A stretch of DNA of 22,957 nucleotides from Curvibacter sp. (lineage in GTDB: Bacteria; Pseudomonadota; Gammaproteobacteria; Burkholderiales; Burkholderiaceae_C), in contig DNQP01000241.1 of the NCBI GenBank assembly GCA_003500955.1, positions 1 through 22,957 of the forward strand. Reading direction: 5' to 3'. Positions 1 to 10,838 of the stretch are shown piece by piece. Under the pieces are notes generated by a model. The model did not search any database and was not told the DNA's origin. It saw only the letters and a program-made list of their open reading frames with translations. Numbering within the stretch: the first letter of the stretch is position 1; each line of letters starts with the position of its first letter. The position numbers and the translations under genes are program-made.

Positions 1-274
1 GCGCGCTCGACACCAAGACCAGCGAGGACATCATGCGCCTGCTGACCGATCTCAACGCGCGCGGCATGACGGTGGTGATCGTCACGCACGAGGCCGATAT
101 CGCGGCCTGGGCGCGCCGGCGCCTGGTCTTCCGCGACGGACAGATCGTGGAGGACGTGCGCCAGCCCGGGCACCCAGGGGGTCAGATCCCGATTCAGGAC
201 GCACCCCTTTCCGGAGCGACACACGCTGCGACGACATCGGGCTCTGACCCCCGCTCGCAGCCGGAGAAGATGGC

Positions 275-278
<4 letters not shown>
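1..278 (+). CDS. ABC exporter ATP-binding protein, C-terminal fragment (MacB/LolD-type)
   Basis: The gene enters from the left edge, so the Walker A, signature and start are outside the window. The visible reading frame begins ALDTKTSEDIM, just after the Walker B region (the D-loop area), and continues to VVIVTHEADIAAWA, which carries the conserved H-loop histidine. This arrangement is typical of LolD/MacB/FtsE-class ATPases that power MacB/FtsX-type permeases. It ends with an ATGA overlap into the permease gene, so the two are translationally coupled and should form one transporter. The last 30 or so codons (from about base 177) do not look like family sequence: they are encoded by a REP-like inverted repeat that appears to have replaced or extended the original C-terminus. 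Substrate is unknown; MacB-like exporters move antibiotics, lipoproteins or siderophores. The family call is secure, the substrate is not. Confidence 0.85.
177..252. repeat. REP-like inverted repeat inside the ATPase gene
   Basis: Two 14-base arms, GGGGGTCAGATCCC (177-190) and GGGCTCTGACCCCC (239-252), are reverse complements apart from one mismatch and are separated by 48 bases. Arms of the GGGGTCAGA-CCC type are familiar, from memory, as REP-like dispersed repeats in beta- and gammaproteobacteria and are often linked to REP-associated tyrosine transposases. Here the element lies inside an open reading frame, is translated, and supplies the tail of the ABC ATPase. Confidence 0.6.
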
Positions 279-1504
<1,226 letters not shown>

Positions 1505-1519
1505 GCGCTGGCCCCACCC

Positions 1520-2284
1520 ATGCAGCGACACGTGGGCACCGTTCTGCTGATCGTGGCTGCGGCCTATCTGCTGCTCAATGTCCTGCTGTTTTTCTTCCAG
1601 CGCTCGCTGATCTATTTTCCGCAGCCGCGCACGTCGATGCCGGGTACCGAGCTGATGCAGCTGCAGACCGAAGCCGGGCCGGTGCTGGTGACCGTGCGGC
1701 AACGCCCCGGGGCCCAGGCACTGATCTATTTCGGCGGCAATGCCGAGGATGTGAGCTGGAACCTGCCCACGCTGGCCGAGGCGTTTCCTGCGCACAGCCT
1801 CTACTTGCTGCATTACCGCAGCTACGGCGGCAGCGCGGGCCAGCCGACGGAAGCAGCGCTGTTTGCCGATGCGCTGGCGCTTTACGAGCGCGTGCGCCCG
1901 TCGCAACCCGAGATCACGGTTATCGGCCGTAGCCTGGGCAGCGGCGTGGCCGTGTACCTGGCGAGCCAGCGGCCCGTGCACCGGCTGGTGCTGGTCACGC
2001 CGTATGAGAGCCTGCGCGAGCTGGCGGCGCAGCGTTTCCCGGGCTTTCCGGTGCGCTGGCTGCTCAAGGACGGCTTCGAGTCCTGGCGCTACGCGGCGCA
2101 AGTCTCTGCCCCCACGCTGCTCATCGCCGCCGAGCGCGACGAGGTCATCCCCCTGGCCAGCACACAGGCCCTGCTCACGCACTTTCCTGCGGGGGTGGCG
2201 CGGCTGGTGACACTTCCTGGCCTGGACCACAACACGGTCTCGGACAGCCCGACCTATGTTCCATTGCTGAGGGGTCAGCGTTGA
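1520..2284 (+). CDS. membrane-anchored alpha/beta hydrolase (BEM46/ABHD-like)
   Basis: A 254-residue serine hydrolase. The N-terminus has one hydrophobic helix (about residues 6-26, [20 protein letters not shown]) that probably anchors it in the inner membrane. The alpha/beta hydrolase core follows: the nucleophile elbow GRSLGSG puts the catalytic serine at residue 138, the acid is probably D207 (AERDEVIP) and the histidine H237 (LDHN). The anchor, the YFPQP entry motif and the elbow resemble the BEM46/ABHD13-17 group, whose bacterial members have no agreed substrate. It lies 15 nt after the permease gene on the same strand, so it may be cotranscribed. The region before the ATG has no strong Shine-Dalgarno sequence. 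The enzyme class is clear; the natural ester or thioester substrate is not. Confidence 0.8.
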   Translation: MQRHVGTVLLIVAAAYLLLNVLLFFFQRSLIYFPQPRTSMPGTELMQLQTEAGPVLVTVRQRPGAQALIYFGGNAEDVSWNLPTLAEAFPAHSLYLLHYRSYGGSAGQPTEAALFADALALYERVRPSQPEITVIGRSLGSGVAVYLASQRPVHRLVLVTPYESLRELAAQRFPGFPVRWLLKDGFESWRYAAQVSAPTLLIAAERDEVIPLASTQALLTHFPAGVARLVTLPGLDHNTVSDSPTYVPLLRGQR

Positions 2285-2308
2285 GCGGAGGCACGCGCCA
2301 GCGATAAT
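2281..2308 (+). promoter_or_regulatory. possible sigma-70 promoter for uppP
   Basis: TTGAGC (2281-2286; 4 of 6 to TTGACA) and GATAAT (2303-2308; 5 of 6 to TATAAT) are separated by 16 bases in the short gap before uppP. A transcript would start near 2315, about 20 bases before the GTG start. This is pattern matching only. Confidence 0.4.
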
Positions 2309-2333
2309 CCGGCGTACTCACACCGGAGCTTCT

Positions 2334-3167
2334 GTGGATCTCACCCTGCTGATCAAGGCCGCCCTCATGGGCATCGTCGAAGGCCTGACCGAATTCCTGC
2401 CCATCTCCAGCACCGGCCACCTGATCCTGGCCGGCACGCTGCTGGGCTTTCATGACGAGAAGGCCAAGGTCTTCGACATTGCCATCCAGACCGGTGCCAT
2501 CCTGGCCGTGATCCTGGTCTACTGGCAGAAGATCCGCGACACCGTGGTGGCGCTGCCCAGCGAGCGGCAGGCGCAGCGCTTCGCGCTCAATGTACTGATC
2601 GCCTTCTTCCCGGCCGTGGTGTTGGGCCTGCTGGCGGGCAAGGCCATCAAGGCGCATCTGTTCACGGCCGAGGTGGTGGCCACGACCTTCATCATCGGCG
2701 GCTTCATCATCCTCTGGGCCGAGAAGCGCCAGGCGCGCGCCGAGACCGCGCCGCGCATCCACGACGTGGACCAGATGGACTGGCGCGACGCGCTCAAGCT
2801 GGGCCTGGTGCAGTGCCTGGCCATGATCCCCGGCACCAGCCGCAGCGGCGCCACCATCATCGGCGGCATGCTGCTGGGCCTGTCGCGCAAGGCGGCCACC
2901 GATTTCTCCTTCTACCTGGCCATCCCCACCTTGATCGGCGCCGGCGCCTACAGCCTCTACAAGGAACGGGCGCTATTGTCGATGGCCGACCTGCCGATGT
3001 TCGGCGTGGGCCTGTTCTTCTCTTTCGTCAGCGCCTGGCTCTGCGTGCGCTGGCTGCTGCGCTTCATCTCCACGCACAGCTTCGTGGGCTTCGCCTGGTA
3101 CCGCATCGTCTTCGGCCTCGTGGTGCTGGCCACGGCCTGGAGCGGGGTGGTGGACTGGCGGGGTTGA
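2334..3167 (+). CDS. uppP: undecaprenyl-diphosphatase UppP (BacA)
   Basis: A 277-residue integral membrane enzyme that removes a phosphate from undecaprenyl diphosphate, regenerating the lipid carrier for peptidoglycan and other envelope polymers; overproduction gives bacitracin resistance in other species. Both family motifs are intact: the [14 protein letters not shown] box with glutamates at 16 and 20 and histidine at 29, and the PGTSRSG box at about residues 166-172 containing the catalytic-site arginine R170. Several hydrophobic helices fill the rest, and the length is normal for the family. The start is GTG at 2334, supported by GGAG at 2325-2328 with a 5-nt spacer, and by the fact that the EGLTEF box sits at the usual distance from it. 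A possible own promoter lies just upstream. Confidence 0.96.
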   Translation: MDLTLLIKAALMGIVEGLTEFLPISSTGHLILAGTLLGFHDEKAKVFDIAIQTGAILAVILVYWQKIRDTVVALPSERQAQRFALNVLIAFFPAVVLGLLAGKAIKAHLFTAEVVATTFIIGGFIILWAEKRQARAETAPRIHDVDQMDWRDALKLGLVQCLAMIPGTSRSGATIIGGMLLGLSRKAATDFSFYLAIPTLIGAGAYSLYKERALLSMADLPMFGVGLFFSFVSAWLCVRWLLRFISTHSFVGFAWYRIVFGLVVLATAWSGVVDWRG

Positions 3168-3211
3168 ATGCCAGCTCCTGATTTGATAGCAATCGAAGCG
3201 AAAGGCAGACC

Positions 3212-3697
3212 ATGAGCGAGTTTCATCAATTGAGCGCCGACAGCCTGGCCGGCAAACCCGTGGACCTGGGGCAGTACAAGGACAAGGTGGTGCTGGTCGT
3301 GAACACGGCCAGCCATTGCGGTTTCACGCCGCAGTACAAGGGCCTGGAGGCGCTGTACCAGAAGTACAAGGACCAGGGCCTGGTGATCCTGGGCTTTCCT
3401 TGCAACCAGTTCGGCGGCCAGGAGCCGGGCGGGGCCGAGCAGATCGCGCAGACCTGCCAGATCAACTACGGCGTGACCTTCCCCATGTTCGCCAAGGTGG
3501 AGGTCAATGGGCCGCAGACCCATCCGGTCTTCCAGTGGCTCAAGGCCCGGCTGCCCGGCTGGTTCGGCGCCAAGGTGCGCTGGAATTTCACCAAGTTCCT
3601 CGTCGGGCGCGACGGCCAGCCGATCAAGCGCTTCGCACCGGTGACCAAGCCCGAGCGCATCGAGTCGGCGGTGCGTGCCGCGCTGGGCCTGCGCTAG
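3212..3697 (+). CDS. glutathione peroxidase (Cys type, BtuE-like)
   Basis: A 161-residue peroxidase of the thioredoxin fold that reduces hydrogen peroxide and organic hydroperoxides. The peroxidatic residue is cysteine C36 in NTASHCGFTPQY, an ordinary Cys codon and not a selenocysteine. The rest of the catalytic set is visible: Q70 in FPCNQFGGQE and W124-N125 in RWNFTKFL. C82 (TCQIN) sits where non-selenium members carry a resolving cysteine, so thioredoxin is a likely reductant (inference from the family). No signal peptide, hence cytoplasmic. An AAAGG stretch precedes the ATG. The stop codon lies only 3 nt from the stop of the convergent hydrolase gene. The 44-nt gap before it carries a short sequence resembling a Comamonadaceae dispersed repeat. 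Confidence 0.94.
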   Translation: MSEFHQLSADSLAGKPVDLGQYKDKVVLVVNTASHCGFTPQYKGLEALYQKYKDQGLVILGFPCNQFGGQEPGGAEQIAQTCQINYGVTFPMFAKVEVNGPQTHPVFQWLKARLPGWFGAKVRWNFTKFLVGRDGQPIKRFAPVTKPERIESAVRAALGLR

Positions 3698-3700
3698 CCG

Positions 3701-4540
3701 CTAGCCCGCGGCCTTGAGCTCGCGCACGCGCTGCAGGTTGAGCAGCGCCGCCTCGATGGCCGCGGCCGTGGCCAGGGGCTGTTCCATGGGGAAAAGGTGC
3801 GAGCCGTCGAGCATCATGATGCGGCCCTTGGTGACCTTCTCGGTCATGGCCATGCCCACCTGCTTCATCTCTGCCGAGTGACGCCCACCGATGAAGGCGG
3901 CCGGGCACTTGAGCGGATGGCGCTTGAGCAGGCTCTCTAGGTGGTGCGGGATGGTGTTGTAGATCGCGGTCTCGACCTCGCGTGTGAAGCTCAGCACGCG
4001 CTTGCCATCCTCGTCGTGCATGCCATGCTCCACATAGTCGCGCAGCACCTGCTCGTCCCAGTGCACGAAGGCCTTCTTGTGGCGCAGGTGCGCGTAGGCG
4101 GCCTCGGCGTCGGGCCAGCTGTTGCGGCGCCCCTTGCTGACGGCGCCCGGTGAAACCGCACCGATGAGCTGCGTGCGTTTGGCCACCTTGACGCTGGCCG
4201 CACGCCAGCCGCCGAGGATGGGCGAATCGATCAGCAGCACGCCGCAGGCCAGTTCCGGGTGGCGCGCGGCGGCCATGAGGCTGAGGAAACCACCGAGCGA
4301 ATGGCCGACAAGGAAGGCCTGCTCGCCCGTCTTCTGCTGTTCGGCCGCGGCGAAATCGGCCAGCTGCTGCACCAGGTGCGGCCAGTTGCTCGTCACGGGG
4401 TAGCGCTCGTCGTGGCCGAACTTCTCGATCGCCTTGACCTTGAAGCCGCGCCGGCGCAGCTCGGTGAAGAGTTTGCGGTAGGTACTGGCCGGGAAACTGT
4501 TGCCGTGCGAGAAGATGATGGGGGGCAGGGGACTCGTCAT
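3701..4540 (-). CDS. alpha/beta hydrolase
   Basis: A 279-residue soluble alpha/beta-fold hydrolase. The oxyanion region FSHGNSFPASTY is near the N-terminus (residues 10-21), and the nucleophile elbow VGHSLGG places the catalytic serine at residue 81. A histidine in LDGSHLFPMEQP near residue 249 is the probable catalytic base; the acid residue is less obvious. No signal peptide or membrane helix. It starts 5 nt after the end of mutS on the same strand, so it is probably the last gene of the mutS operon. No role in mismatch repair is implied; distal hydrolase genes of this kind are often passengers. Substrate unknown. Confidence 0.85.
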   Translation of the reverse strand: MTSPLPPIIFSHGNSFPASTYRKLFTELRRRGFKVKAIEKFGHDERYPVTSNWPHLVQQLADFAAAEQQKTGEQAFLVGHSLGGFLSLMAAARHPELACGVLLIDSPILGGWRAASVKVAKRTQLIGAVSPGAVSKGRRNSWPDAEAAYAHLRHKKAFVHWDEQVLRDYVEHGMHDEDGKRVLSFTREVETAIYNTIPHHLESLLKRHPLKCPAAFIGGRHSAEMKQVGMAMTEKVTKGRIMMLDGSHLFPMEQPLATAAAIEAALLNLQRVRELKAAG

Positions 4541-4545
4541 AGGGA

Positions 4546-7167
<2,622 letters not shown>

Positions 7168-7179
7168 AAGCCAACGAGT

Positions 7180-7800
7180 CTAAGGCAAGGCGCCATCGTC
7201 CTCAGCGGCCGCACGCAGCGCACGCGCCAGCACCTGGGCCGGCTGCACGCCGGGCAGCCAGTGCCGCCCGATGCGAAAGGCCGGCACCGCGCTCACGCCC
7301 TGGGCGCGCGCCAGGGCCAGCGCCTGCGCGTGCGCATCGCGGTAGCGTCCTTCGCGCAAGGCGGCTTCGAAATCCACCGCATCCAGGCCCAGTTGCCGGG
7401 CGATCTGCGTGAGCACCTCGACGCGCCCGATGTCCTGGTCTTGCTGGAAGAAGGCCCGCAGCACCCGGTCGTTGTAGTCGTGGCCGCGGCCGTGGGCGCG
7501 CGCGAACTGGTAGCCCTGCCAGGCCAGGGCCGTGTAGGGCTGGGGTGACACGGTGGGCAGCTTCAGGGTCACCCCGAAGCGTGCCGCCACCGGGTAGACC
7601 GACTGCGGCCAGACCGTCTGCAGGTAGCTGTCTTCGGGGCGCAGCGTGGGGGTGGGATGGGGGCGCAGCTCGAAGGGCATCCATTCGATGTCCACCGGCC
7701 CGCCGTAGGCCTGCACGGCCTCCAGCAAAGGCTGTTCCGCAATCATGCAGAACGGGCACACGAAATCAGACCAGACCTGGACCTTGATCAACTTGGGCAC
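7180..7800 (-). CDS. DsbA-family oxidoreductase (FrnE-like)
   Basis: About 206 residues of thioredoxin-fold disulfide oxidoreductase. The N-terminus VQVWSDFVCPFCMI carries the C-P-F-C redox motif directly after the first beta strand, and the helical insertion and the cis-Pro segment (GVSAVPAFRIG) follow as in FrnE/2-hydroxychromene-2-carboxylate isomerase relatives. No signal peptide, so it is probably cytoplasmic. The open frame extends far upstream, but homology begins at about PKLIKV. GTG at 7800 is the best in-frame start by length, although the AGGA lies immediately against it; TTG at 7794 would have better spacing. It lies 12 nt upstream of mutS. Exact thiol partner or isomerase activity cannot be told from sequence. 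Confidence 0.85.
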   Translation of the reverse strand: MPKLIKVQVWSDFVCPFCMIAEQPLLEAVQAYGGPVDIEWMPFELRPHPTPTLRPEDSYLQTVWPQSVYPVAARFGVTLKLPTVSPQPYTALAWQGYQFARAHGRGHDYNDRVLRAFFQQDQDIGRVEVLTQIARQLGLDAVDFEAALREGRYRDAHAQALALARAQGVSAVPAFRIGRHWLPGVQPAQVLARALRAAAEDDGALP

Positions 7801-7868
7801 TCCTGGGGAATAAGAGGGCGCGCAGTGCCGCCGCCTTGTGCAAGGGGCTGGGCGTGTGGGGCGCTGGT

Positions 7869-8336
7869 TCAACGAGCCGACAGTCGGGCATACAACCAGC
7901 CCGCCAGCACCGCGCCCGCGGCCATGGCCAGCAGGCCGGGCAGGCCCCGGGTGGCGTCGATGAACACCGGCATGGGTGCGGCTGCATCCACCGCGCGCAC
8001 CGCGGCCACCATGCCCACCCCGGCGGCTGCGGCCAGCAGGGTGCTGCGCCCGGTGGGCCACCAGCGGGCCAGGCCGCTGGCCACCGGCAGCGCGATCAAC
8101 CAGCCCGTGGCCAGGATGCCGCCGTAGACCGGCGCAAAACCCAGCAGGTCCTGCCCCAGCACCCGCAGCCAGTCGGCGGCCGGTATGTTGACGCCCACGT
8201 CGACGAGCGCCCGCAGGTTCCAATAGGTTTGCACCACCGAGCCCCAGGCCGCTGCCAGCACCCAGGCCAGCAGCAACAGCCCTGCGCGCCGCGTCCAGCG
8301 GGGCCTTGGGGCATCATGGCGGGCATCGTTTGTCAT
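7869..8336 (-). CDS. small multi-spanning membrane protein, unknown function
   Basis: About 155 residues from the ATG at 8336 (MTNDARHDAP). I do not recognise a named family. Four hydrophobic helices are visible: AGLLLLAWVLAAAWGSVVQT, a second around FAPVYGGILATGWLIALPVA, a third at TLLAAAAGVGMVAAVRAV and a fourth at GLLAMAAGAVLAGWLYARL; between the first two lies a segment with NLRALVDVGVNIPAADWLRVL. A longer frame to 8393 exists but would run into the divergent dehydrogenase gene. The chosen start overlaps the divergent gene's alternative start at 8335. It is 68 nt upstream of the DsbA-like gene, in the same direction, and is likely the first gene of the mutS operon. Confidence 0.65.
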   Translation of the reverse strand: MTNDARHDAPRPRWTRRAGLLLLAWVLAAAWGSVVQTYWNLRALVDVGVNIPAADWLRVLGQDLLGFAPVYGGILATGWLIALPVASGLARWWPTGRSTLLAAAAGVGMVAAVRAVDAAAPMPVFIDATRGLPGLLAMAAGAVLAGWLYARLSAR

Positions 8337-8346
8337 GCGCGCCATT

Positions 8347-9453
8347 ATGAAATACCTGTTCGCTCTGCTGCTGACGTTGCTCGCCACGGCCACACCGGCC
8401 CAGACCGCGGCCTATCGCATCGAGACCGTGGCCAGCGGACTGGATCACCCCTGGTCACTGGCGTTCCTGCCGGGGGGCGGCCTGCTGGTGACGGAGCGCG
8501 CGGGCCGCCTGCGTGTGATCGAGCCCGGGGCCGATGGCCGGCTGCAATTGCGCCCCGAGCCCGTGGCCGGGGTGCCGCCCGTGCTGGCGCTGGGGCAGGC
8601 CGGTCTGTTCGACATCCTGCTGGACCCGGACTACGCCAACAACCGTCGGTTGTTTCTTTCGTTCGCACACGGCACGCGCGAGGCCAACCACCTGCGCGTG
8701 GTCAGCGCCCGCTTCGACGGGCGCCAGCTGCAGGACTTGCGGCCCGTCTTCACGTCGCGGCCCGCCAAATCCAGCACGCAGCACTACGGTGGCCGCATGG
8801 CCTGGTTGTCCGACGGCAGCCTGCTCTTTGGCATGGGCGACGGCAACCTGGAGCGCACCGATGCCCAGCGCCTGCACACCCACCTGGGCAAGTTCCTGCG
8901 CATCCACCCCGACGGCCGCGTGCCCGCCGACAACCCCTTTGTGAACCGCGAGGGCGCCCTGCCCGAGATCTACAGCATCGGCCACCGCAACCCGCAGGGC
9001 GTGGTGGCGGTGCAGGGTGTGCCCTATGCGCACGAACACGGCTCGCGTGGCGGCGACGAACTCAACCGCCTTGCGCCCGGCGCCAACTACGGCTGGCCCC
9101 TCACCACCGGCGGCGTGGACTACACCTATGCCCGCATCACCCCCTACCGCAGCCTGCCCGGCATCACCGATCCGCTCACCGAATGGACGCCCTCCATCGC
9201 GCCCGCTGGGCTGGCCTGGTACGACGGCACTCTCTTTCCCGCCTGGCGCGGCAGCTTTCTGGTGGCGGCGCTGGCCGAGCGCAGCGTGCGCCGGGTGCCG
9301 ATGAGCAATGGTGCGCCCGGCCCGCAGGAGCTGCTGTTCAAGGAACTGGGCGACCGCCTGCGCGACGTGCGCGTTGGGCCGGATGGCGCGGTCTATCTGC
9401 TGACGGACAGCCCGCAGGGGCGGGTGTTGCGGGTAGTGCCGGCGGGGTCTTGA
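8347..9453 (+). CDS. PQQ-dependent soluble sugar dehydrogenase (YliI/Asd-like)
   Basis: About 368 residues, starting MKYLFALLLTLLATATPAQT, a clear Sec signal peptide cleaved near A-Q-T/A, so the enzyme is exported to the periplasm. The mature part is a six-bladed beta-propeller of the soluble glucose/aldose sugar dehydrogenase (GSDH) family, which oxidises aldoses using PQQ. Family landmarks are present: LDHPWSLAFLPGGGLLVTER, the HYGGRMAW stretch with the active-site histidine, EIYSIGHRNPQG, DELNRLAPGANYGWP and WTPSIAPAGLAWYDG. ATG at 8335 is four codons upstream, but 8347 gives the normal signal peptide. It diverges from the mutS operon with essentially no intergenic space, so each promoter must lie within the other gene. 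Whether the host makes PQQ cannot be seen here. Confidence 0.88.
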   Translation: MKYLFALLLTLLATATPAQTAAYRIETVASGLDHPWSLAFLPGGGLLVTERAGRLRVIEPGADGRLQLRPEPVAGVPPVLALGQAGLFDILLDPDYANNRRLFLSFAHGTREANHLRVVSARFDGRQLQDLRPVFTSRPAKSSTQHYGGRMAWLSDGSLLFGMGDGNLERTDAQRLHTHLGKFLRIHPDGRVPADNPFVNREGALPEIYSIGHRNPQGVVAVQGVPYAHEHGSRGGDELNRLAPGANYGWPLTTGGVDYTYARITPYRSLPGITDPLTEWTPSIAPAGLAWYDGTLFPAWRGSFLVAALAERSVRRVPMSNGAPGPQELLFKELGDRLRDVRVGPDGAVYLLTDSPQGRVLRVVPAGS

Positions 9454-9781
9454 GAGGCTGGTGTTGCCATTCACATTCAATTGCCGCCGCCTGATGACCG
9501 CTCGCGCTGCCGACGGTTGCTCAAGATTCAGGCCGCAAACTGTCGCTCTATGACCCTTTTGGGGGATGTCGCCCTGTGCATCGGCTTTCTAGAATCTGCT
9601 CAGGACGGTGCGTAGTTTGACTGTTTCATTCATGCCTGTAAAAACATAAACAAGAATTGAGATTTCTTTGATACTAATAAGCCCTTAGGTTGGATCCAGT
9701 GAATGAGTTACAGCGCAGCCGCCGTTTCATCTCGCAGGTTTTAAGGTCTACATCGCGTCATGCCTTACAGGCACCACTGAC
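9454..9781. other. 328-base intergenic transition into the AT-rich cassette
   Basis: No coding frame of note; the longest ATG frame I followed (from about 9493) stops after 19 codons. Composition falls from about 73% GC (9361-9420) to about 37% (9781-9840) across this stretch. It contains a possible promoter at 9617-9644. I found no tRNA, integrase site or clear terminator hairpin. A 15-base segment at 9713-9727 imperfectly matches 11927-11941 on the far side of the cassette. Confidence 0.6.
9617..9644 (+). promoter_or_regulatory. possible sigma-70 promoter for the three-gene cassette
   Basis: TTGACT (9617-9622; 5 of 6 to consensus) and TAAAAA (9639-9644; 4 of 6) are 16 bases apart. The implied leader would be about 130 bases before the first cassette gene. 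In AT-rich DNA such matches arise by chance, so this is tentative. Confidence 0.3.
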
Positions 9782-10507
9782 ATGACTATGAAAATTTCTT
9801 CTGCCATTCGTGAGAACGTAACATTTATTGCATCCATCACAAACATTGTTCTTACATTGCTGGTTGCATTTTTTGGCTACCTCATCAGCAGTGATATTCG
9901 AGATATTCAAGAGCACGCGGACCAAAGAGCAAAGGCAAAAGAAGTTCAGGAGTTCTGGGGTGAGATGCGTCTTGCGTCACAGAAACTAGACGAACAATCG
10001 AAGCACTTCGGCATATCTCTTGCAAAGTTCGCGACCGCTTCCGGTCAGCTACTAGACGAATATGACCGTATGTATCGAAACGGGCGTCTTGACAGCATTA
10101 ACTCGGATCTCAAGTACCTCGCGGCATATGCCACCTATATTGGCGCATATGGTGAGGTATCAGCATCGGTCGCCACCGTTGGAAACGAGTATGCGTTTCT
10201 TCGTGTTCGTTACGCTGCAACAGCCGCTACTCATAGCGTTGCGGGATGGACTCAGTTTGCTTCACAAGATAAAGCTGTCTCAGATTGGATTACGGAAGTT
10301 CAGAGGCAGCTGAATACGATTGCTGATAGCATCAATTCCGTGGTCACCGAACGGAAAGATCCTGCTCCAATGGAGCGAGCTTTTAGTACGGCCTTTGCGC
10401 GCCTTGGCAGCTTTCTTGCGACGAAGCCTATTCCGTACGCCGGTGGCCTCGCTCAGTTTCTCGACGCCAATTTGAAAGCTCAGTCTAAGGTGGCTAATGG
10501 GCAATGA
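9782..10507 (+). CDS. unknown single-pass membrane protein, first gene of AT-rich cassette
   Basis: A 241-residue protein I do not recognise. Residues 13-36 (VTFIASITNIVLTLLVAFFGYL and following) form one strong membrane helix. The remainder is hydrophilic, predicted by eye to be mostly helical, with a charged segment after the membrane helix (about 38-75, IRDIQEHADQRAKAKEVQEF) that may be a coiled coil. No enzymatic motif, cysteine cluster or nucleotide-binding loop is visible. ATG at 9782 or the second ATG at 9788 could be the start; neither has a strong Shine-Dalgarno sequence. Base composition and codon choice (many A/T-ending codons) differ sharply from both flanks. It is followed on the same strand by two more genes of the same character, so they probably function together. 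It might be a membrane effector or sensor, which is inference from context only. Confidence 0.75.
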   Translation: MTMKISSAIRENVTFIASITNIVLTLLVAFFGYLISSDIRDIQEHADQRAKAKEVQEFWGEMRLASQKLDEQSKHFGISLAKFATASGQLLDEYDRMYRNGRLDSINSDLKYLAAYATYIGAYGEVSASVATVGNEYAFLRVRYAATAATHSVAGWTQFASQDKAVSDWITEVQRQLNTIADSINSVVTERKDPAPMERAFSTAFARLGSFLATKPIPYAGGLAQFLDANLKAQSKVANGQ

Positions 10508-10589
10508 GGCGTAGTCTTTGAGTCGAGCAGACCTGCGCGAAAAGTCGCGTAGACCGCTCACTTTCGCGTTATGCATCCGGGAGAAGCTT

Positions 10590-10838
10590 TTGCTCTATTT
10601 GAAGATCCTTACTGCACTGTCACTATTCGGCTCGCTGGCTTGGGTGATCGTAGATCCTGGGTTTGAATCGGGCCTTGCCGTAGTAGGGTCTGCTTCGGCG
10701 GTGCTTGGTCTTTTCGTGACAGGTAGAAGGAGGCGGCCAGAATCCAGCCAAAAGCAGGTTGTATCAGGCAGGTCGATTGGTATTCAGGCCGGCGGCGACG
10801 TGAGTATTGGTAACACCAAGCGCAAAGACAATGCTTAA
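10590..10838 (+). CDS. small two-helix membrane protein with C-terminal IQAGG motif
   Basis: About 82 residues from a TTG start at 10590, chosen because GGGAG (10579-10583) lies upstream at suitable spacing and because the protein then begins directly with its first membrane helix (LYLKILTALSLFGSLAWVIV). A longer frame from TTG at 10518 (106 residues) adds a polar N-terminus and cannot be excluded. A second hydrophobic helix spans about 28-44 (GLAVVGSASAVLGLFVT), then an arginine run (RRRR) and a polar tail ending SGRSIGIQAGGDVSIGNT (residues 59-76). The tail motif recurs at the N-terminus of the next gene product. The stop overlaps the start of that gene by 8 nt, implying translational coupling. 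I recall small proteins of this layout in other bacteria but no assigned function. Confidence 0.7.
   Translation: MLYLKILTALSLFGSLAWVIVDPGFESGLAVVGSASAVLGLFVTGRRRRPESSQKQVVSGRSIGIQAGGDVSIGNTKRKDNA

Noticed and set aside
3316..3321. Selenocysteine glutathione peroxidase
   Set aside because: The peroxidatic position is a normal cysteine codon; no in-frame TGA occurs.
7834..7845. CCTTGTGCAAGG palindrome between two minus-strand genes as a terminator
   Set aside because: The stem is only 5 bp with a 2-base loop and no following T-run; too weak to call.
7801..8223. N-terminal extension of the DsbA-like frame
   Set aside because: Overlaps the upstream membrane-protein gene out of frame, and thioredoxin-fold homology begins only at about 7800.
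7836..9494. 552-residue plus-strand open frame
   Set aside because: Runs antisense through the membrane-protein gene and out of frame through the dehydrogenase gene; Arg/Ala/Pro/His-rich shadow.
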